This document shows positions 32,256 to 41,684 of a stretch of DNA of 64,000 nt, piece by piece. A model generated the notes under the pieces. The model saw only the letters and a list, made by a program, of their open reading frames with translations. It did no database searches and was not told the DNA's origin. Source of the DNA: Flavobacterium sp. HSC-32F16 (GTDB lineage Bacteria; Bacteroidota; Bacteroidia; Flavobacteriales; Flavobacteriaceae); assembly GCF_024171645.1 (NCBI RefSeq), contig NZ_JALKAC010000004.1, positions 248,001-312,000 of the forward strand, given 5' to 3'. Each line of letters begins with the position of its first letter. Position 1 is the stretch's first letter. Both the position numbers and the translations under genes were made by a program.

Positions 32256-35200
32256 TTAGAAAGATAGCTCAACACCAAAAGAAACGGTTTTGGTATATGG
32301 ATAAGCTCTTCCCCAGAAAACTTCTGTTTCATCAATTTCCGGATCAACAGGAAGACGTTTATCTGCCCAGGTTGCTAAATTTTCGCCTGATGCATAAATT
32401 CTTACTTTCTCTAAATGAGCTCTTTTTACAATTTCTGCTGGAAGTGAATATCCTAGAGTAACATTTTTTAAACGGAAATATGACATATCTAATAAATATC
32501 TTGTAGAGGTAACAAAGTTGTTTGAACCTGAAGTACCTGAACCAAGAGTATTGGCTTCATTTCCATAATATGGGTTTGGCCAGTAAGCCTGAGTATTTTC
32601 TGGTGTCCAATAATCAGCTTGGTTTGCATACATTTGCTGAGGCGCACGGTAAAAAGGCAGTACAGCATCTGAAGCCGCCCAGTAATCACGTTTACCAACT
32701 CCCTGGAAGAAACCAGAAACATCAAATCCGCGGTATTTCCCGCCTAATGTTATACCATATTTATAACGAGGAGTAGTATTACCAATTTTTTTCAAATCTC
32801 CGTGATCGTCAGCTGTTCCTGCACCACGAGTAATGGCTCCGTCTCCGTCAAGATCTACATAATGAACGTCTCCTGCTCCGTATTTAAAGTTACCAACCAT
32901 TGTTTTAGAATAATCAACACCATTAACCGTTTTACCGTTATTGGTAATTACATCATCAGATTGAAGAAGCCTGTCGCTGGTTAAACCCCAAATCTGGCCA
33001 ATTTCGTAACCATCATAATATGGATATGTAGTAGGTGTAACTAAAGCTAATAATTTAGAACTATTGTTCCATTTTGTAATAACCGATTTATAATCAGATA
33101 AAGCGACATCAACAAATACCGAAGCACTTTCGCTTAATTGTTTATTGAAATTTAAACCAAGTTCCCATCCTCTTGTTCTCATGTTTCCTGAGTTAGTTTG
33201 AGCGGCAGATTGTCCAAATGAACCAGGAAGAGTTATGCCAGGAGCAAGCATTCCTTTTGTATCACGCTGGTACCAGTCAAACGAAGCACCAAGCATATCA
33301 AATATTTTAATGTCAATACCTAAGTCTTTTGTATATACTTTTTCCCATGTTAATGTTGGGTCAACGTTAGTTGGTAATCCGGTTGATGGAGGTAAAGTAC
33401 TTCCGCTGTTTATCCACGAAGGATTTGTTGAATTTAATACAGATAAGAAAGCATTGTTTCCTACGTTTTGATTTCCAATTGCTCCAATAGAACCACGTAT
33501 TTTAAGATCGTTTAACCAGCCTCGTGTGCCTTCCATGAATTTTTCATTCACAATTTTGTATCCAACAGAAGCAGAAGGGAAGAAGCCCCATTGTTCGTTT
33601 GTTGGGAATCTTGAAGAACCATCGTAACGAGCATTAAGTTCTAGTAAATAAATTCCGTTATAATCATAATTTACGCGCGCAAAGAAACCTGCAATAGAAT
33701 AGGTTGTTTCGGCTGGATTAAGAGTTGTATTGGCAGATCCAGAAACAAATTGCTCACCAACGGCAAGATTAAATTCTGGCTTTGATTTGTCTAACAAAGT
33801 ATTTCTTCTGGCGTAATTACGAGAGAAATCCTGCCACTCAGAGTTAAATCCTGCCAAGAATTTAAAGTTATGACCGCCAAATTGTTTTTTGTAGTTACCG
33901 TATATATTTACAACATTTGTAGTCGATTCTGATTTTGACTGTGCTACATAATCATTCCCGGCTTCAAGAGTTGCAGGTGTAGCGTTTTGAATTGTAGTGG
34001 CATCATACGGCATAGCAGACCAGCTGTCCCAAGCCAGGAATTTACCGCCATTTTGTTTTCTGTTGTAAAACTCGGTTACATTACTTACTTCAGCTATAAT
34101 GTTGAAATCCTTTGTAATATCTGCTGTAAGCTTAGCACTCAATCTGTTATTACGTTTGATATTCTCATTTCTGGATGCATTTGATAAATATCCTCCTGCA
34201 GTACGAAAATTATATCCTTTGTAAGTTCCAAAGTTTGGAAAATATTGTCCCCAGCGAAGTGCGTAACCAAAATAACCTCCGTAACTAGTGTCATCAGTAC
34301 CAGAACCTCCATAATAGTTAAAAGGCTGATCGTAAGTACTGTTAATTGTCATTACTTTAAAATCACCAGTAAGCCAGTCGGCTAATTTTGTAGTGAACCC
34401 CAAGTTAATGTTTGTTCTCTGTCTTTTTTCCTGATTTACTCTCAACATACCATCTTGATTAGTAAGAGCAATAGAAGCGAAGAAAGAACTTTTTTCTCCT
34501 AAATTACCTTGTGCAGATAAGTTGTGCGTAGTCTGCAGCGCATTACTTGCATATAATTCTTTATTAGCATCCCAAACTCTGTAAAAATAAGGAGTACCAT
34601 TTTTAATTTCCCAATCTTCACCATAAACCATTTCATTGCTGGTACGATTATTTGCATACTTTTCTTTCCAGTTTTTAATTCCGGCCAATAAAGTATTATA
34701 ATTTGCACCAAAAATCTCAGGGACAGCACCATCTGTACGAGTTCCTGCTGCAACTAATCCCGGAATTTCTTCAGTAGGATCTAAGAATTTTAAAGTAGAA
34801 ATAGGATTAGTAAAAGCAGTATTAGCCGAATAAGAGAATCTCACTTTTCCTTCTCCCGTTTTTCCTCCTTTAGTAGTAATAAGTACAACCCCAAATGCGG
34901 CACGCGCTCCATAAATAGAAGCTGAAGCGGCATCTTTCAGCACCGTCATCGTAGCAATGTCATTGGGATTAATAAGGGATAAATCTGTAGGTATACCATC
35001 AACCAATATTAAAGGAGCATCAGAGCCATTAATAGTACCTGCTCCACGAATATTAATAGTTGCAGTACGGTTAATATTCCCTGAGTTAAAACTAACATTA
35101 ACTCCGGGCGTAGTGCCTTGCAAAGCTTTACTAACATCAGTAAGCGGTCTGCTTCCAATTGTTTTAGCTACATCGATTGAGGCAACAGCGCCGGTTAAGT

Positions 35201-35543
35201 TTGTTTTCTTTTGAGAAGAGAATCCCACGACTACAACTTCATCTAATTTTGAAGTGCTTTCAGAAAGATCAACGTTGACTTTTTGCTGTCCTTCAATTTT
35301 TACTACAGAGGTTTCAAAACCCATATAGCTAAATACAAGGCTTCTTCCAGGTGCGATGCTGATGCTGTAGTTTCCATCAAAATCGGTGGTTGTGCCATTT
35401 GATGTTCCCTGAATCAGGACCGTAACTCCGGGAATTGGAATTCCGTCAGCTTTGCTTTTTACAGTTCCAGTGATTGTTTTTGTTTGCCCAAATGTTGCTT
35501 GAATGAACAAAACCAACAATGAAATAAGAAATAATTTTTTCAT
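32256..35543 (-). CDS. SusC/RagA-family TonB-linked outer-membrane transporter
   Basis: A 1095-residue outer-membrane transporter: signal peptide, then a carboxypeptidase-D regulatory-like domain (about 22-105, ITGTVKSKADGIPIPGVTV), the TonB-box-like DEVVVVGFSSQKK, a plug domain (INIRGAGTINGSDAPLILVD, TVLKDAASASIYGARAAFGV) and a C-terminal barrel ending FGVELSF. It forms the channel partner of the SusD protein downstream and imports oligosaccharides or muropeptides energised by TonB. It heads the minus arm. The upstream region carries a TATATTTG promoter element and DeoR-candidate AACGCA repeats. Confidence 0.94.
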   Translation of the reverse strand: MKKLFLISLLVLFIQATFGQTKTITGTVKSKADGIPIPGVTVLIQGTSNGTTTDFDGNYSISIAPGRSLVFSYMGFETSVVKIEGQQKVNVDLSESTSKLDEVVVVGFSSQKKTNLTGAVASIDVAKTIGSRPLTDVSKALQGTTPGVNVSFNSGNINRTATINIRGAGTINGSDAPLILVDGIPTDLSLINPNDIATMTVLKDAASASIYGARAAFGVVLITTKGGKTGEGKVRFSYSANTAFTNPISTLKFLDPTEEIPGLVAAGTRTDGAVPEIFGANYNTLLAGIKNWKEKYANNRTSNEMVYGEDWEIKNGTPYFYRVWDANKELYASNALQTTHNLSAQGNLGEKSSFFASIALTNQDGMLRVNQEKRQRTNINLGFTTKLADWLTGDFKVMTINSTYDQPFNYYGGSGTDDTSYGGYFGYALRWGQYFPNFGTYKGYNFRTAGGYLSNASRNENIKRNNRLSAKLTADITKDFNIIAEVSNVTEFYNRKQNGGKFLAWDSWSAMPYDATTIQNATPATLEAGNDYVAQSKSESTTNVVNIYGNYKKQFGGHNFKFLAGFNSEWQDFSRNYARRNTLLDKSKPEFNLAVGEQFVSGSANTTLNPAETTYSIAGFFARVNYDYNGIYLLELNARYDGSSRFPTNEQWGFFPSASVGYKIVNEKFMEGTRGWLNDLKIRGSIGAIGNQNVGNNAFLSVLNSTNPSWINSGSTLPPSTGLPTNVDPTLTWEKVYTKDLGIDIKIFDMLGASFDWYQRDTKGMLAPGITLPGSFGQSAAQTNSGNMRTRGWELGLNFNKQLSESASVFVDVALSDYKSVITKWNNSSKLLALVTPTTYPYYDGYEIGQIWGLTSDRLLQSDDVITNNGKTVNGVDYSKTMVGNFKYGAGDVHYVDLDGDGAITRGAGTADDHGDLKKIGNTTPRYKYGITLGGKYRGFDVSGFFQGVGKRDYWAASDAVLPFYRAPQQMYANQADYWTPENTQAYWPNPYYGNEANTLGSGTSGSNNFVTSTRYLLDMSYFRLKNVTLGYSLPAEIVKRAHLEKVRIYASGENLATWADKRLPVDPEIDETEVFWGRAYPYTKTVSFGVELSF

Positions 35544-35573
35544 GATTATTTGGTTTTTTTAATGGTTGTTGAG

Positions 35574-35581
35574 CAAATATA
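35574..35581 (-). promoter_or_regulatory. -7 element TATATTTG of the susC operon
   Basis: Exact TAnnTTTG match on the minus strand, about 30 bases upstream of the susC start. A TTTG lies 15 bases further upstream, a short spacing for the -33 element. Confidence 0.65.
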
Positions 35582-35639
35582 TTTATTTATTGCATACAAA
35601 TGCAGTATTTTGTAATTAATTTCAAAAATTAACTAAAAT

Positions 35640-35706
35640 AACGCAAAATAACGCAGTTTTTATATGTTAATTTTTTCTGATTTTATTTTTATGATTAAAA
35701 AACGCA
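35640..35706. promoter_or_regulatory. AACGCA direct repeats (candidate DeoR operators) between susC and deoR
   Basis: AACGCA at 35640-35645 and 35650-35655 (10-bp period), with a third copy at 35701-35706. They lie between the divergent susC and DeoR-family genes. The same repeats recur before the NagB fusion gene, which supports one regulator binding all of them. Confidence 0.65.
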
Positions 35707-35755
35707 AACTATTGCAGTTTCTGCTTAATCCTACGCGTCCAATAGAATTATTTGA

Positions 35756-35763
35756 TATATTTG
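35756..35763 (+). promoter_or_regulatory. -7 element TATATTTG of the DeoR-family gene
   Basis: Exact TAnnTTTG match 25 bases before the ATG at 35788. No TTTG is seen at the -33 position. Confidence 0.6.
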
Positions 35764-35787
35764 TGCTGAATTTTAACTTTTTAAAAA

Positions 35788-36537
35788 ATGCTGAAAGCCG
35801 AAAGACATAAATATATAATGACTAAGCTTGTTGAAGAACAGAAAGTTGTCACAACTGATTTAGCTTTGGCTCTGGATTTGTCTGAAGATACCATTAGAAG
35901 GGATTTAAACGAACTTGACAGCAAGAAACTGCTGGAAAAGGTTTATGGCGGAGCCGTTGAGATTAAAGAAAAATCGGCAGATGTTTTTAATATAAGTATT
36001 TCGGGTGAAGAAGAAAAAAAGCAAATCGTAACAAAAGCATTGTCATTACTTCATGATGACCAGGTTATTATAATGAGCGGTGGAAGTACAAATTTGGTGT
36101 TTGCAAAACTTATTCCTTCTGATTTAAAAGCTACAATATATACGTATAGTCTTCCCATTGCAATGCAATTGTCACAACATCCCAATATAGATTTAATATT
36201 TATTGGAGGCAAGATGCAGAAAAACGCAATGGTTACAATTGGTATGGATGTAATTCAGGTTGTGTCTAAAATTAAGGCCGATATTTGTTTTATAGGAGCC
36301 AGTAGTATTAATATAAAACAAGGGCTTACAGAAGTGGGTTATGAAGTCTCAATGGTTAAAAAAGCTATGATAGAAGCTTCTGACAGAGTTGTGTCGATGT
36401 TTTCTTCCAATAAATTAAATACCAAAATGCCTCATGTTGTATGCGATTTAAATCAGCTTGATACTATTGTTACCAATCTGGATCCAGAAGACGTAAGATT
36501 GGAAGAATATAGAAAATCTGGGGTATTTATATTATAA
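35788..36537 (+). CDS. DeoR-family regulator of the peptidoglycan/amino-sugar locus
   Basis: A 249-residue repressor-type protein. The N-terminal helix-turn-helix (about 18-60) reads VVTTDLALALDLSEDTIRRD followed by ELDSKKLLEKVYGGAV, the DeoR signature. The C-terminal sugar-phosphate isomerase-like domain starts near 75 with IMSGGSTNLVFAKL and contains FIGASSINIKQGLTEVG. DeoR proteins sense a phosphosugar, so GlcNAc-6-P, MurNAc-6-P or glucosamine-6-P are plausible effectors here. It stands between the two arms of the locus, divergent from susC and 139 bases ahead of the NagB fusion. AACGCA repeats occur on both sides of it. Confidence 0.9.
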   Translation: MLKAERHKYIMTKLVEEQKVVTTDLALALDLSEDTIRRDLNELDSKKLLEKVYGGAVEIKEKSADVFNISISGEEEKKQIVTKALSLLHDDQVIIMSGGSTNLVFAKLIPSDLKATIYTYSLPIAMQLSQHPNIDLIFIGGKMQKNAMVTIGMDVIQVVSKIKADICFIGASSINIKQGLTEVGYEVSMVKKAMIEASDRVVSMFSSNKLNTKMPHVVCDLNQLDTIVTNLDPEDVRLEEYRKSGVFIL

Positions 36538-36561
36538 TTTAAAAATTCAATCAAACTTTTC

Positions 36562-36577
36562 TGCGTTTTTTTGCGTT
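36562..36577. promoter_or_regulatory. Paired TGCGTT repeats (inverse of AACGCA), 10-bp period
   Basis: TGCGTT at 36562-36567 and 36572-36577, the reverse complement of the AACGCA pair and with the same spacing. A candidate DeoR site between the regulator gene and the NagB fusion. Confidence 0.6.
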
Positions 36578-36600
36578 ATTTAAATTTAATTTTGTTAAAT

Positions 36601-36616
36601 AACGCAAAATAATGTA
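36601..36616. promoter_or_regulatory. AACGCA-AATGTA pair upstream of the NagB fusion promoter
   Basis: AACGCAAAATAATGTA differs at two positions from the pair at 35640-35655 (AACGCAAAATAACGCA). It abuts the TTTG at 36617-36620 that precedes the -7 element. Confidence 0.6.
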
Positions 36617-36636
36617 TTTGTTGTCTTTTTTGTATA

Positions 36637-36644
36637 TATATTTG
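36637..36644 (+). promoter_or_regulatory. -7 element TATATTTG of the NagB fusion gene
   Basis: Exact TAnnTTTG match 33 bases before the ATG at 36677, with TTTG 16 bases upstream (36617-36620). The same octamer serves susC and the DeoR gene. Confidence 0.65.
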
Positions 36645-36676
36645 TTAAAACTAATTTTAACTACAACAGATATATT

Positions 36677-38605
36677 ATGAAAACCACTACTTCTTTGGCT
36701 TACGATATTCCGGGAAAATTTGAAGAAACACGATTTGAAAAAAATCATAATGTGATCTTTGAAAACTCTGCCGAAGCTTCAAAAAATGTCGCTCAAGAAA
36801 TAGCTGAATTAATACGTTTAAAACAAACTAACAACGAATCATGTGTACTTGGCCTCGCAACAGGTTCCTCACCAATTAAAGTATACGAAGAACTGGTTCG
36901 AATGTATAAAGAAGAAGGTCTTAGCTTTAGTAACGTCATCACTTTTAATTTGGACGAATATTATCCAATGAATAAAGAAAACCGTCAAAGCTATTATTAT
37001 TTCATGCATCAGCATCTTTTTAATCATATTGATATTAAACATGAAAATGTTAATATTCCAGACGGAACAATTGCTTTAGAACAATTAAATCAATACTGTA
37101 TTGATTATGAGTTGAAAATCAAACAAGCAGGCGGACTTGATTTTCAATTGCTTGGAATTGGCCGTACGGGTCACGTTGGTTTCAACGAGCCTGGATCGCA
37201 CATTAATTCAGGAACCCGAATTATTACTCTAGATCATATAACAAGAGTAGACGCTTCATCTGACTTTAACGGAATCGACAATGTTCCTAAAAGAGCGATT
37301 ACGATGGGGGTTTCTACCATTATGAGATCGAAAAGAATTGTATTAATGGCTTGGGGGCAAAACAAAGCATCTATCATTAAGAGAACTATTCAAGGCGAAA
37401 TAAGTTCTGATGTTCCTGCAACGTTTTTACAGAATCATCCCAATGCAACTTTTGTACTGGATCAGTCTGCAGCATCAGAATTAACGCGATTTAAAACACC
37501 TTGGCTGGTTGGAGAATGTATTTGGACACAGGAATTAAAAAGTAAAGCGATTGTTTGGCTTTGCCAGAAAACAAACCAGTCTATTTTAAAATTGACAGAC
37601 CGTGATTACAACAACAACGGAATGTCAGATCTATTAGCACAAGAAGGTTCTGCTTACGATTTGAACATCAATATGTTTAACGTATTGCAGCACACTATTA
37701 CAGGATGGCCGGGCGGAAAGCCCAATACCGATGATTCACATCGTCCGGAAAGAGCCAATCCGGCAAAAAAACGAGTTATCCTTTTCAGTCCGCATCCAGA
37801 TGATGACGTGATTTCAATGGGAGGAACTTTTTCAAAATTGATAAAACAAGGCCACGATGTACATGTTGTATATCAAACCTCCGGAAATATTGCAGTTACA
37901 GACGATGAAGCATTGAAATTTGCTGAGGTCTGCAACGATTTTGCAGGCGGAAATCTTCCAAAAGACATCAACTTCAAATCCGTTATTGAGTTTTTAAATA
38001 ACAAATCAGAAAATCAGATTGATTCTCTTGAAGTTCGAAAATTAAAAGGCTTAATCAGAAGAAGAGAATCTTACGCGGCAACAAGATACATTGGATTAAA
38101 AGATGAAAACACACACTTTTTAGATCTTCCGTTTTATGAAACAGGACAGGTAAAAAAGAATCCGTTAGGTGCTGAAGATATTGCCATTGTAAAAGAAATT
38201 ATTGCCAGAATAAAACCGCATCAGGTTTTTGCGGCCGGCGATTTGGCAGATCCGCACGGAACACATGAAGTTTGTCTGAATGCGATTTTTGCGGCAATGA
38301 AAGAACTCAAACCTGAAAAATACATGGATGACTGCTGGTTATGGCTTTACAGAGGAGCCTGGCACGAATGGGATATTCATGAAATTGATATGGCAGTCCC
38401 GCTTTCTCCATCAGAAGTATTATTGAAACGCCACGCCATTTTATATCACCAGTCTCAAAAAGACCGAGTTATGTTTCAGGGAAATGATTCAAGAGAATTC
38501 TGGGTTAGGGCAGAAGACCGAAATAAAAATACCGCAATTCTGTATGATGAATTAGGATTGGCAGAATATGAAGCTATTGAAGCTTTTAAACGTTTTGATT
38601 ATTAA
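36677..38605 (+). CDS. nagB: NagB-like glucosamine-6-phosphate deaminase fused to a PIG-L/LmbE deacetylase-like domain
   Basis: A 642-residue two-domain enzyme. Residues about 25-290 are NagB-like: LATGSSPIKVYEEL, TFNLDEYYP (Asp93, matching catalytic Asp72 of E. coli NagB) and LGIGRTGHVGFNEPGS. His166 and Glu171 match E. coli His143 and Glu148, but the E. coli Asp141 position is Thr164. Residues about 365-640 are a PIG-L-type zinc deacetylase with HPDDDVISMGG (373-383) and ADPHGTHEVC (His527, His530). Together the domains could deacetylate GlcNAc-6-P and deaminate glucosamine-6-P to fructose-6-P, making a separate NagA unnecessary. That coupling is inference. It heads the plus arm. Confidence 0.88.
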   Translation: MKTTTSLAYDIPGKFEETRFEKNHNVIFENSAEASKNVAQEIAELIRLKQTNNESCVLGLATGSSPIKVYEELVRMYKEEGLSFSNVITFNLDEYYPMNKENRQSYYYFMHQHLFNHIDIKHENVNIPDGTIALEQLNQYCIDYELKIKQAGGLDFQLLGIGRTGHVGFNEPGSHINSGTRIITLDHITRVDASSDFNGIDNVPKRAITMGVSTIMRSKRIVLMAWGQNKASIIKRTIQGEISSDVPATFLQNHPNATFVLDQSAASELTRFKTPWLVGECIWTQELKSKAIVWLCQKTNQSILKLTDRDYNNNGMSDLLAQEGSAYDLNINMFNVLQHTITGWPGGKPNTDDSHRPERANPAKKRVILFSPHPDDDVISMGGTFSKLIKQGHDVHVVYQTSGNIAVTDDEALKFAEVCNDFAGGNLPKDINFKSVIEFLNNKSENQIDSLEVRKLKGLIRRRESYAATRYIGLKDENTHFLDLPFYETGQVKKNPLGAEDIAIVKEIIARIKPHQVFAAGDLADPHGTHEVCLNAIFAAMKELKPEKYMDDCWLWLYRGAWHEWDIHEIDMAVPLSPSEVLLKRHAILYHQSQKDRVMFQGNDSREFWVRAEDRNKNTAILYDELGLAEYEAIEAFKRFDY

Positions 38606-38633
38606 TAACATTCGAAAAGTTACTCTTTTCTGC

Positions 38634-38668
38634 TAAACCTGACGGGTTTTTAAAACCCGTCAGGTTTA
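38634..38668. repeat. Perfect palindromic intergenic repeat (copy C)
   Basis: 17-base arms TAAACCTGACGGGTTTT and complement around one T, between the NagB fusion and the D-lactate dehydrogenase gene. Same family as copies A, B and D. Confidence 0.85.
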
Positions 38669-38726
38669 AATAACACAATCAAAATAGACTTTTAGATTAC
38701 CAACCAAAAGCAATACAACCAAATAA

Positions 38727-41642
38727 ATGCCCAATTCTCTCCAATTACAATCATTATCTGATTCCTTAGAAGGAACTCTTTTTTATGATGAACTTCATAA
38801 AAAGCTCTATGCTACAGATGCTTCTGCTTATAGAATCATTCCGGAAGCTGTTGCCATTCCTAAAACCGAAGAAGATATTGTGAAAATCATTCGCTTTGCG
38901 GCAAAAAACAAAATTTCGATAACGCCCAGAACGGCTGGAACTTCTCTTGCGGGTCAAACCGTTGGAAACGGAATTATAGTAGACGTTTCGAAACATTTTA
39001 CCAAAATTGTTGCTTTTGATGCCGAAAAGAAAACCATTACCGTACAGCCCGGAGTAATTAGAGATGAACTGAATTTATTTTTAAAACCACACGGATTATT
39101 TTTTAGTCCAACTACTTCAACAACCAATCGCTGTATGATTGGAGGAATGGTTGGGAATAATTCATCCGGAACAACCTCAATACGTTACGGTGTAACCCGC
39201 GACAAAGTTGTCGAGATAAAAGCGGTTTTGAGTGATGGAAGTCTTGCCGTTTTTAATGATTTGACTTCGGAGGAATTTCTTGAAAAAACAAAAGGCGATT
39301 CTTTAGAAAGTAAAATATATAAAACAATTTATGACGAACTTTCGAATAAAGAAAATCAGGAAGAAATTACGAGAGAATTTCCAAAACCTGAAATTCACAG
39401 ACGAAATACGGGTTATGCCATTGATGCCTTATTAAAATCGGAATTGTTTTCGGGAACAGAAAACACAATTAATTTAGGAAAATTACTTTGCGGAAGTGAA
39501 GGAACTCTGGCATTTACAACCGAGATCACTTTGAAAGTAGACGATTTGCCGCCTACAAACAATATCATGGTTGTGGCGCATTTTCATACCATTCAGGAAA
39601 GTTTAGAAGCGGTAGTTGTTGCAATGAAGCACCATTTGTACACTTGCGAAATGATGGATGATACGATTTTAGATTGTACCAAAACCAATAGGGAACAAGC
39701 TAAAAACCGATTTTTTATTGTGGGAGAACCAAAAGCGGTTATCATGCTTGAAGTAGGATCGCATATTAGTATGGAAGATGCTGAATTGCAAGCCAATTTT
39801 TTAATTAAAGACCTGACGGATAATAATTTTGGATATGCACTCCCTAAAATTTACGGAGCTGATATTGATAAAGTAAATGAGGTTCGAAAAGCGGGTCTGG
39901 GACTTTTAGGAAGTATTGTAGGCGATGATAAAGCAGCCGATTCTATTGAAGATACGGCAGTAGAACTCAGCGATCTTCCAAATTATATTGCCGATTTTGC
40001 CGCTATGATGGAAAGACACGGACAAAGTGCCATTTATTATGCGCATGCCGGAGCAGGAGAATTGCATTTACGTCCGAAGATAAATTTAAAAACAAAAGAA
40101 GGATTACACCAGTTTAGGAATATATCCACGGAAGTGGCTCATTTGGTAAAAAAATACAAAGGTTCATTAAGCGGTGAACATGGCGACGGGATTTTACGAG
40201 GAGAGTTTCTGCCTTTTATGATTGGCGATAAAAACTATGAACTTCTCAAACGTATAAAAAAAGCATTTGATCCCAATACGATTTTGAATGTTGGGAAAAT
40301 TGTGAATGCTTCTAAAATGGATGAAAATCTTCGTTTTGAAGCAGGAAGGACAGAACCAGAAATAAAAACGATTCAGGATTTCTCTGATAGTTTAGGAATT
40401 TTACGAGCTGCCGAAAAATGCAACGGTTCTGGTGACTGCCGCAAATTACCATCAGCGGGAGGAACTTTGTGTCCGAGCTATCGTGCGACCCGAAACGAAA
40501 AAGACACCACTCGTGCCAGAGCCAATGCGCTGAGAGAATATCTGACGCATTCTGAAAAAGAAAATAAATTTGACCACGAAGAATTATATAAAGTATTTGA
40601 ATTATGCGTAAGCTGTAAAGCCTGTGCCAGCGAATGCCCAAGTAATGTAGATGTGGCGACTTTAAAAGCAGAATTTTTATACCAATACCAAAAAGCAAAC
40701 GGATTTTCTGTCCGCAATAAAATATTTGCTTTCAATTCAAAACTGAATAAGTTTGGAAGCATTGCACCATCGATGACCAATTTTGTTGCTAATCTGCCTT
40801 TGGTTAAAAAAAGTATGGGAATTGCTCCTAAAAGGCAAGTACCGCTTTTAGCACCAAAAACTTTTAAAAAATGGTACGACAAAAATAAAAAGGCAGCAGA
40901 AAATAATTCTTTTAAAAACGGAAAAGTATATCTTTTTTGTGATGAGTTTACCAATTACTACGACGTTTCTGTTGGGATTGATGCGTATGAATTATTAACA
41001 GCTTTAGGTTACGAAGTCTTTGTTACAGATCATGAAGAAAGCGGAAGAGCTTTTCTGTCAAAAGGTTTCCTGGAACAAGCACAGGAAATCGCCAATAAAA
41101 ATGTGAATATTTTTAAAGATTTAATTTCCGATAACATTCCATTAATCGGAATTGAACCATCTGCAATATTGACTTTTAGAGACGAATATCTTAGATTGGC
41201 AAAAGATAAGGAAGGAGCTGAAAAGCTGTCAAAAAATGTTTTTACTGTCGAAGAGTTTTTCAAAAGAGAAATTACAACAGGAAAAATTCATTCCGGACAA
41301 TTTTCGGATATGGAGAAAACAATAAAGATCCACGGGCATTGTCATCAAAAGTCATTAAGTACTGTTGAAGCTTCATTTTCGATGTTGAATTTACCGAAAA
41401 ATAGCACCGTTACAATTTATAATTCGGGTTGCTGTGGTATGGCAGGATCTTTTGGTTATGAAAAAGAGCATTACGAAATCAGTATGCAGATGGGAGAAGA
41501 TACTTTGTTTCCAAAAATTCGGGCAACGAAACCTGAAACTGCAATTGCAGCAGCCGGAACCAGCTGCCGACACCAGATTTTTGACGGAACAAACAGAAAA
41601 GCAATGCATCCGGTAACAATTTTAAGAGATTGTTTGAAATAA
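38727..41642 (+). CDS. FAD/4Fe-4S D-lactate dehydrogenase-type oxidoreductase
   Basis: A 971-residue flavo-iron-sulfur protein. The FAD-binding domain (about 30-270) has TPRTAGTSLAGQTVGNG near residue 70. The FAD-linked oxidase C-terminal domain includes SGEHGDGILRGEF near 484. Two Fe-S cluster motifs follow (CNGSGDCRK...CPSYRAT and CVSCKACASECPSNV near 630), then a C-terminal cysteine-rich part with NSGCCGMAGSFGYE near 900. This layout matches large D-lactate or 2-hydroxyacid dehydrogenases that pass electrons to quinone or cytochrome. D-lactate is the by-product of MurQ, so here it probably oxidises it to pyruvate. The substrate is inferred from context. No signal peptide; probably membrane-associated on the cytoplasmic side. 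Confidence 0.85.
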   Translation: MPNSLQLQSLSDSLEGTLFYDELHKKLYATDASAYRIIPEAVAIPKTEEDIVKIIRFAAKNKISITPRTAGTSLAGQTVGNGIIVDVSKHFTKIVAFDAEKKTITVQPGVIRDELNLFLKPHGLFFSPTTSTTNRCMIGGMVGNNSSGTTSIRYGVTRDKVVEIKAVLSDGSLAVFNDLTSEEFLEKTKGDSLESKIYKTIYDELSNKENQEEITREFPKPEIHRRNTGYAIDALLKSELFSGTENTINLGKLLCGSEGTLAFTTEITLKVDDLPPTNNIMVVAHFHTIQESLEAVVVAMKHHLYTCEMMDDTILDCTKTNREQAKNRFFIVGEPKAVIMLEVGSHISMEDAELQANFLIKDLTDNNFGYALPKIYGADIDKVNEVRKAGLGLLGSIVGDDKAADSIEDTAVELSDLPNYIADFAAMMERHGQSAIYYAHAGAGELHLRPKINLKTKEGLHQFRNISTEVAHLVKKYKGSLSGEHGDGILRGEFLPFMIGDKNYELLKRIKKAFDPNTILNVGKIVNASKMDENLRFEAGRTEPEIKTIQDFSDSLGILRAAEKCNGSGDCRKLPSAGGTLCPSYRATRNEKDTTRARANALREYLTHSEKENKFDHEELYKVFELCVSCKACASECPSNVDVATLKAEFLYQYQKANGFSVRNKIFAFNSKLNKFGSIAPSMTNFVANLPLVKKSMGIAPKRQVPLLAPKTFKKWYDKNKKAAENNSFKNGKVYLFCDEFTNYYDVSVGIDAYELLTALGYEVFVTDHEESGRAFLSKGFLEQAQEIANKNVNIFKDLISDNIPLIGIEPSAILTFRDEYLRLAKDKEGAEKLSKNVFTVEEFFKREITTGKIHSGQFSDMEKTIKIHGHCHQKSLSTVEASFSMLNLPKNSTVTIYNSGCCGMAGSFGYEKEHYEISMQMGEDTLFPKIRATKPETAIAAAGTSCRHQIFDGTNRKAMHPVTILRDCLK

Positions 41643-41684
41643 GTTTCTCAAATTTGAAGATCTAATAGTTTAAAACAAGATTTT

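Noticed and set aside
40478..40954. 158-codon frame antisense to the D-lactate dehydrogenase gene
   Set aside because: It lies wholly inside a clear, conserved gene on the other strand and shows no family motif.
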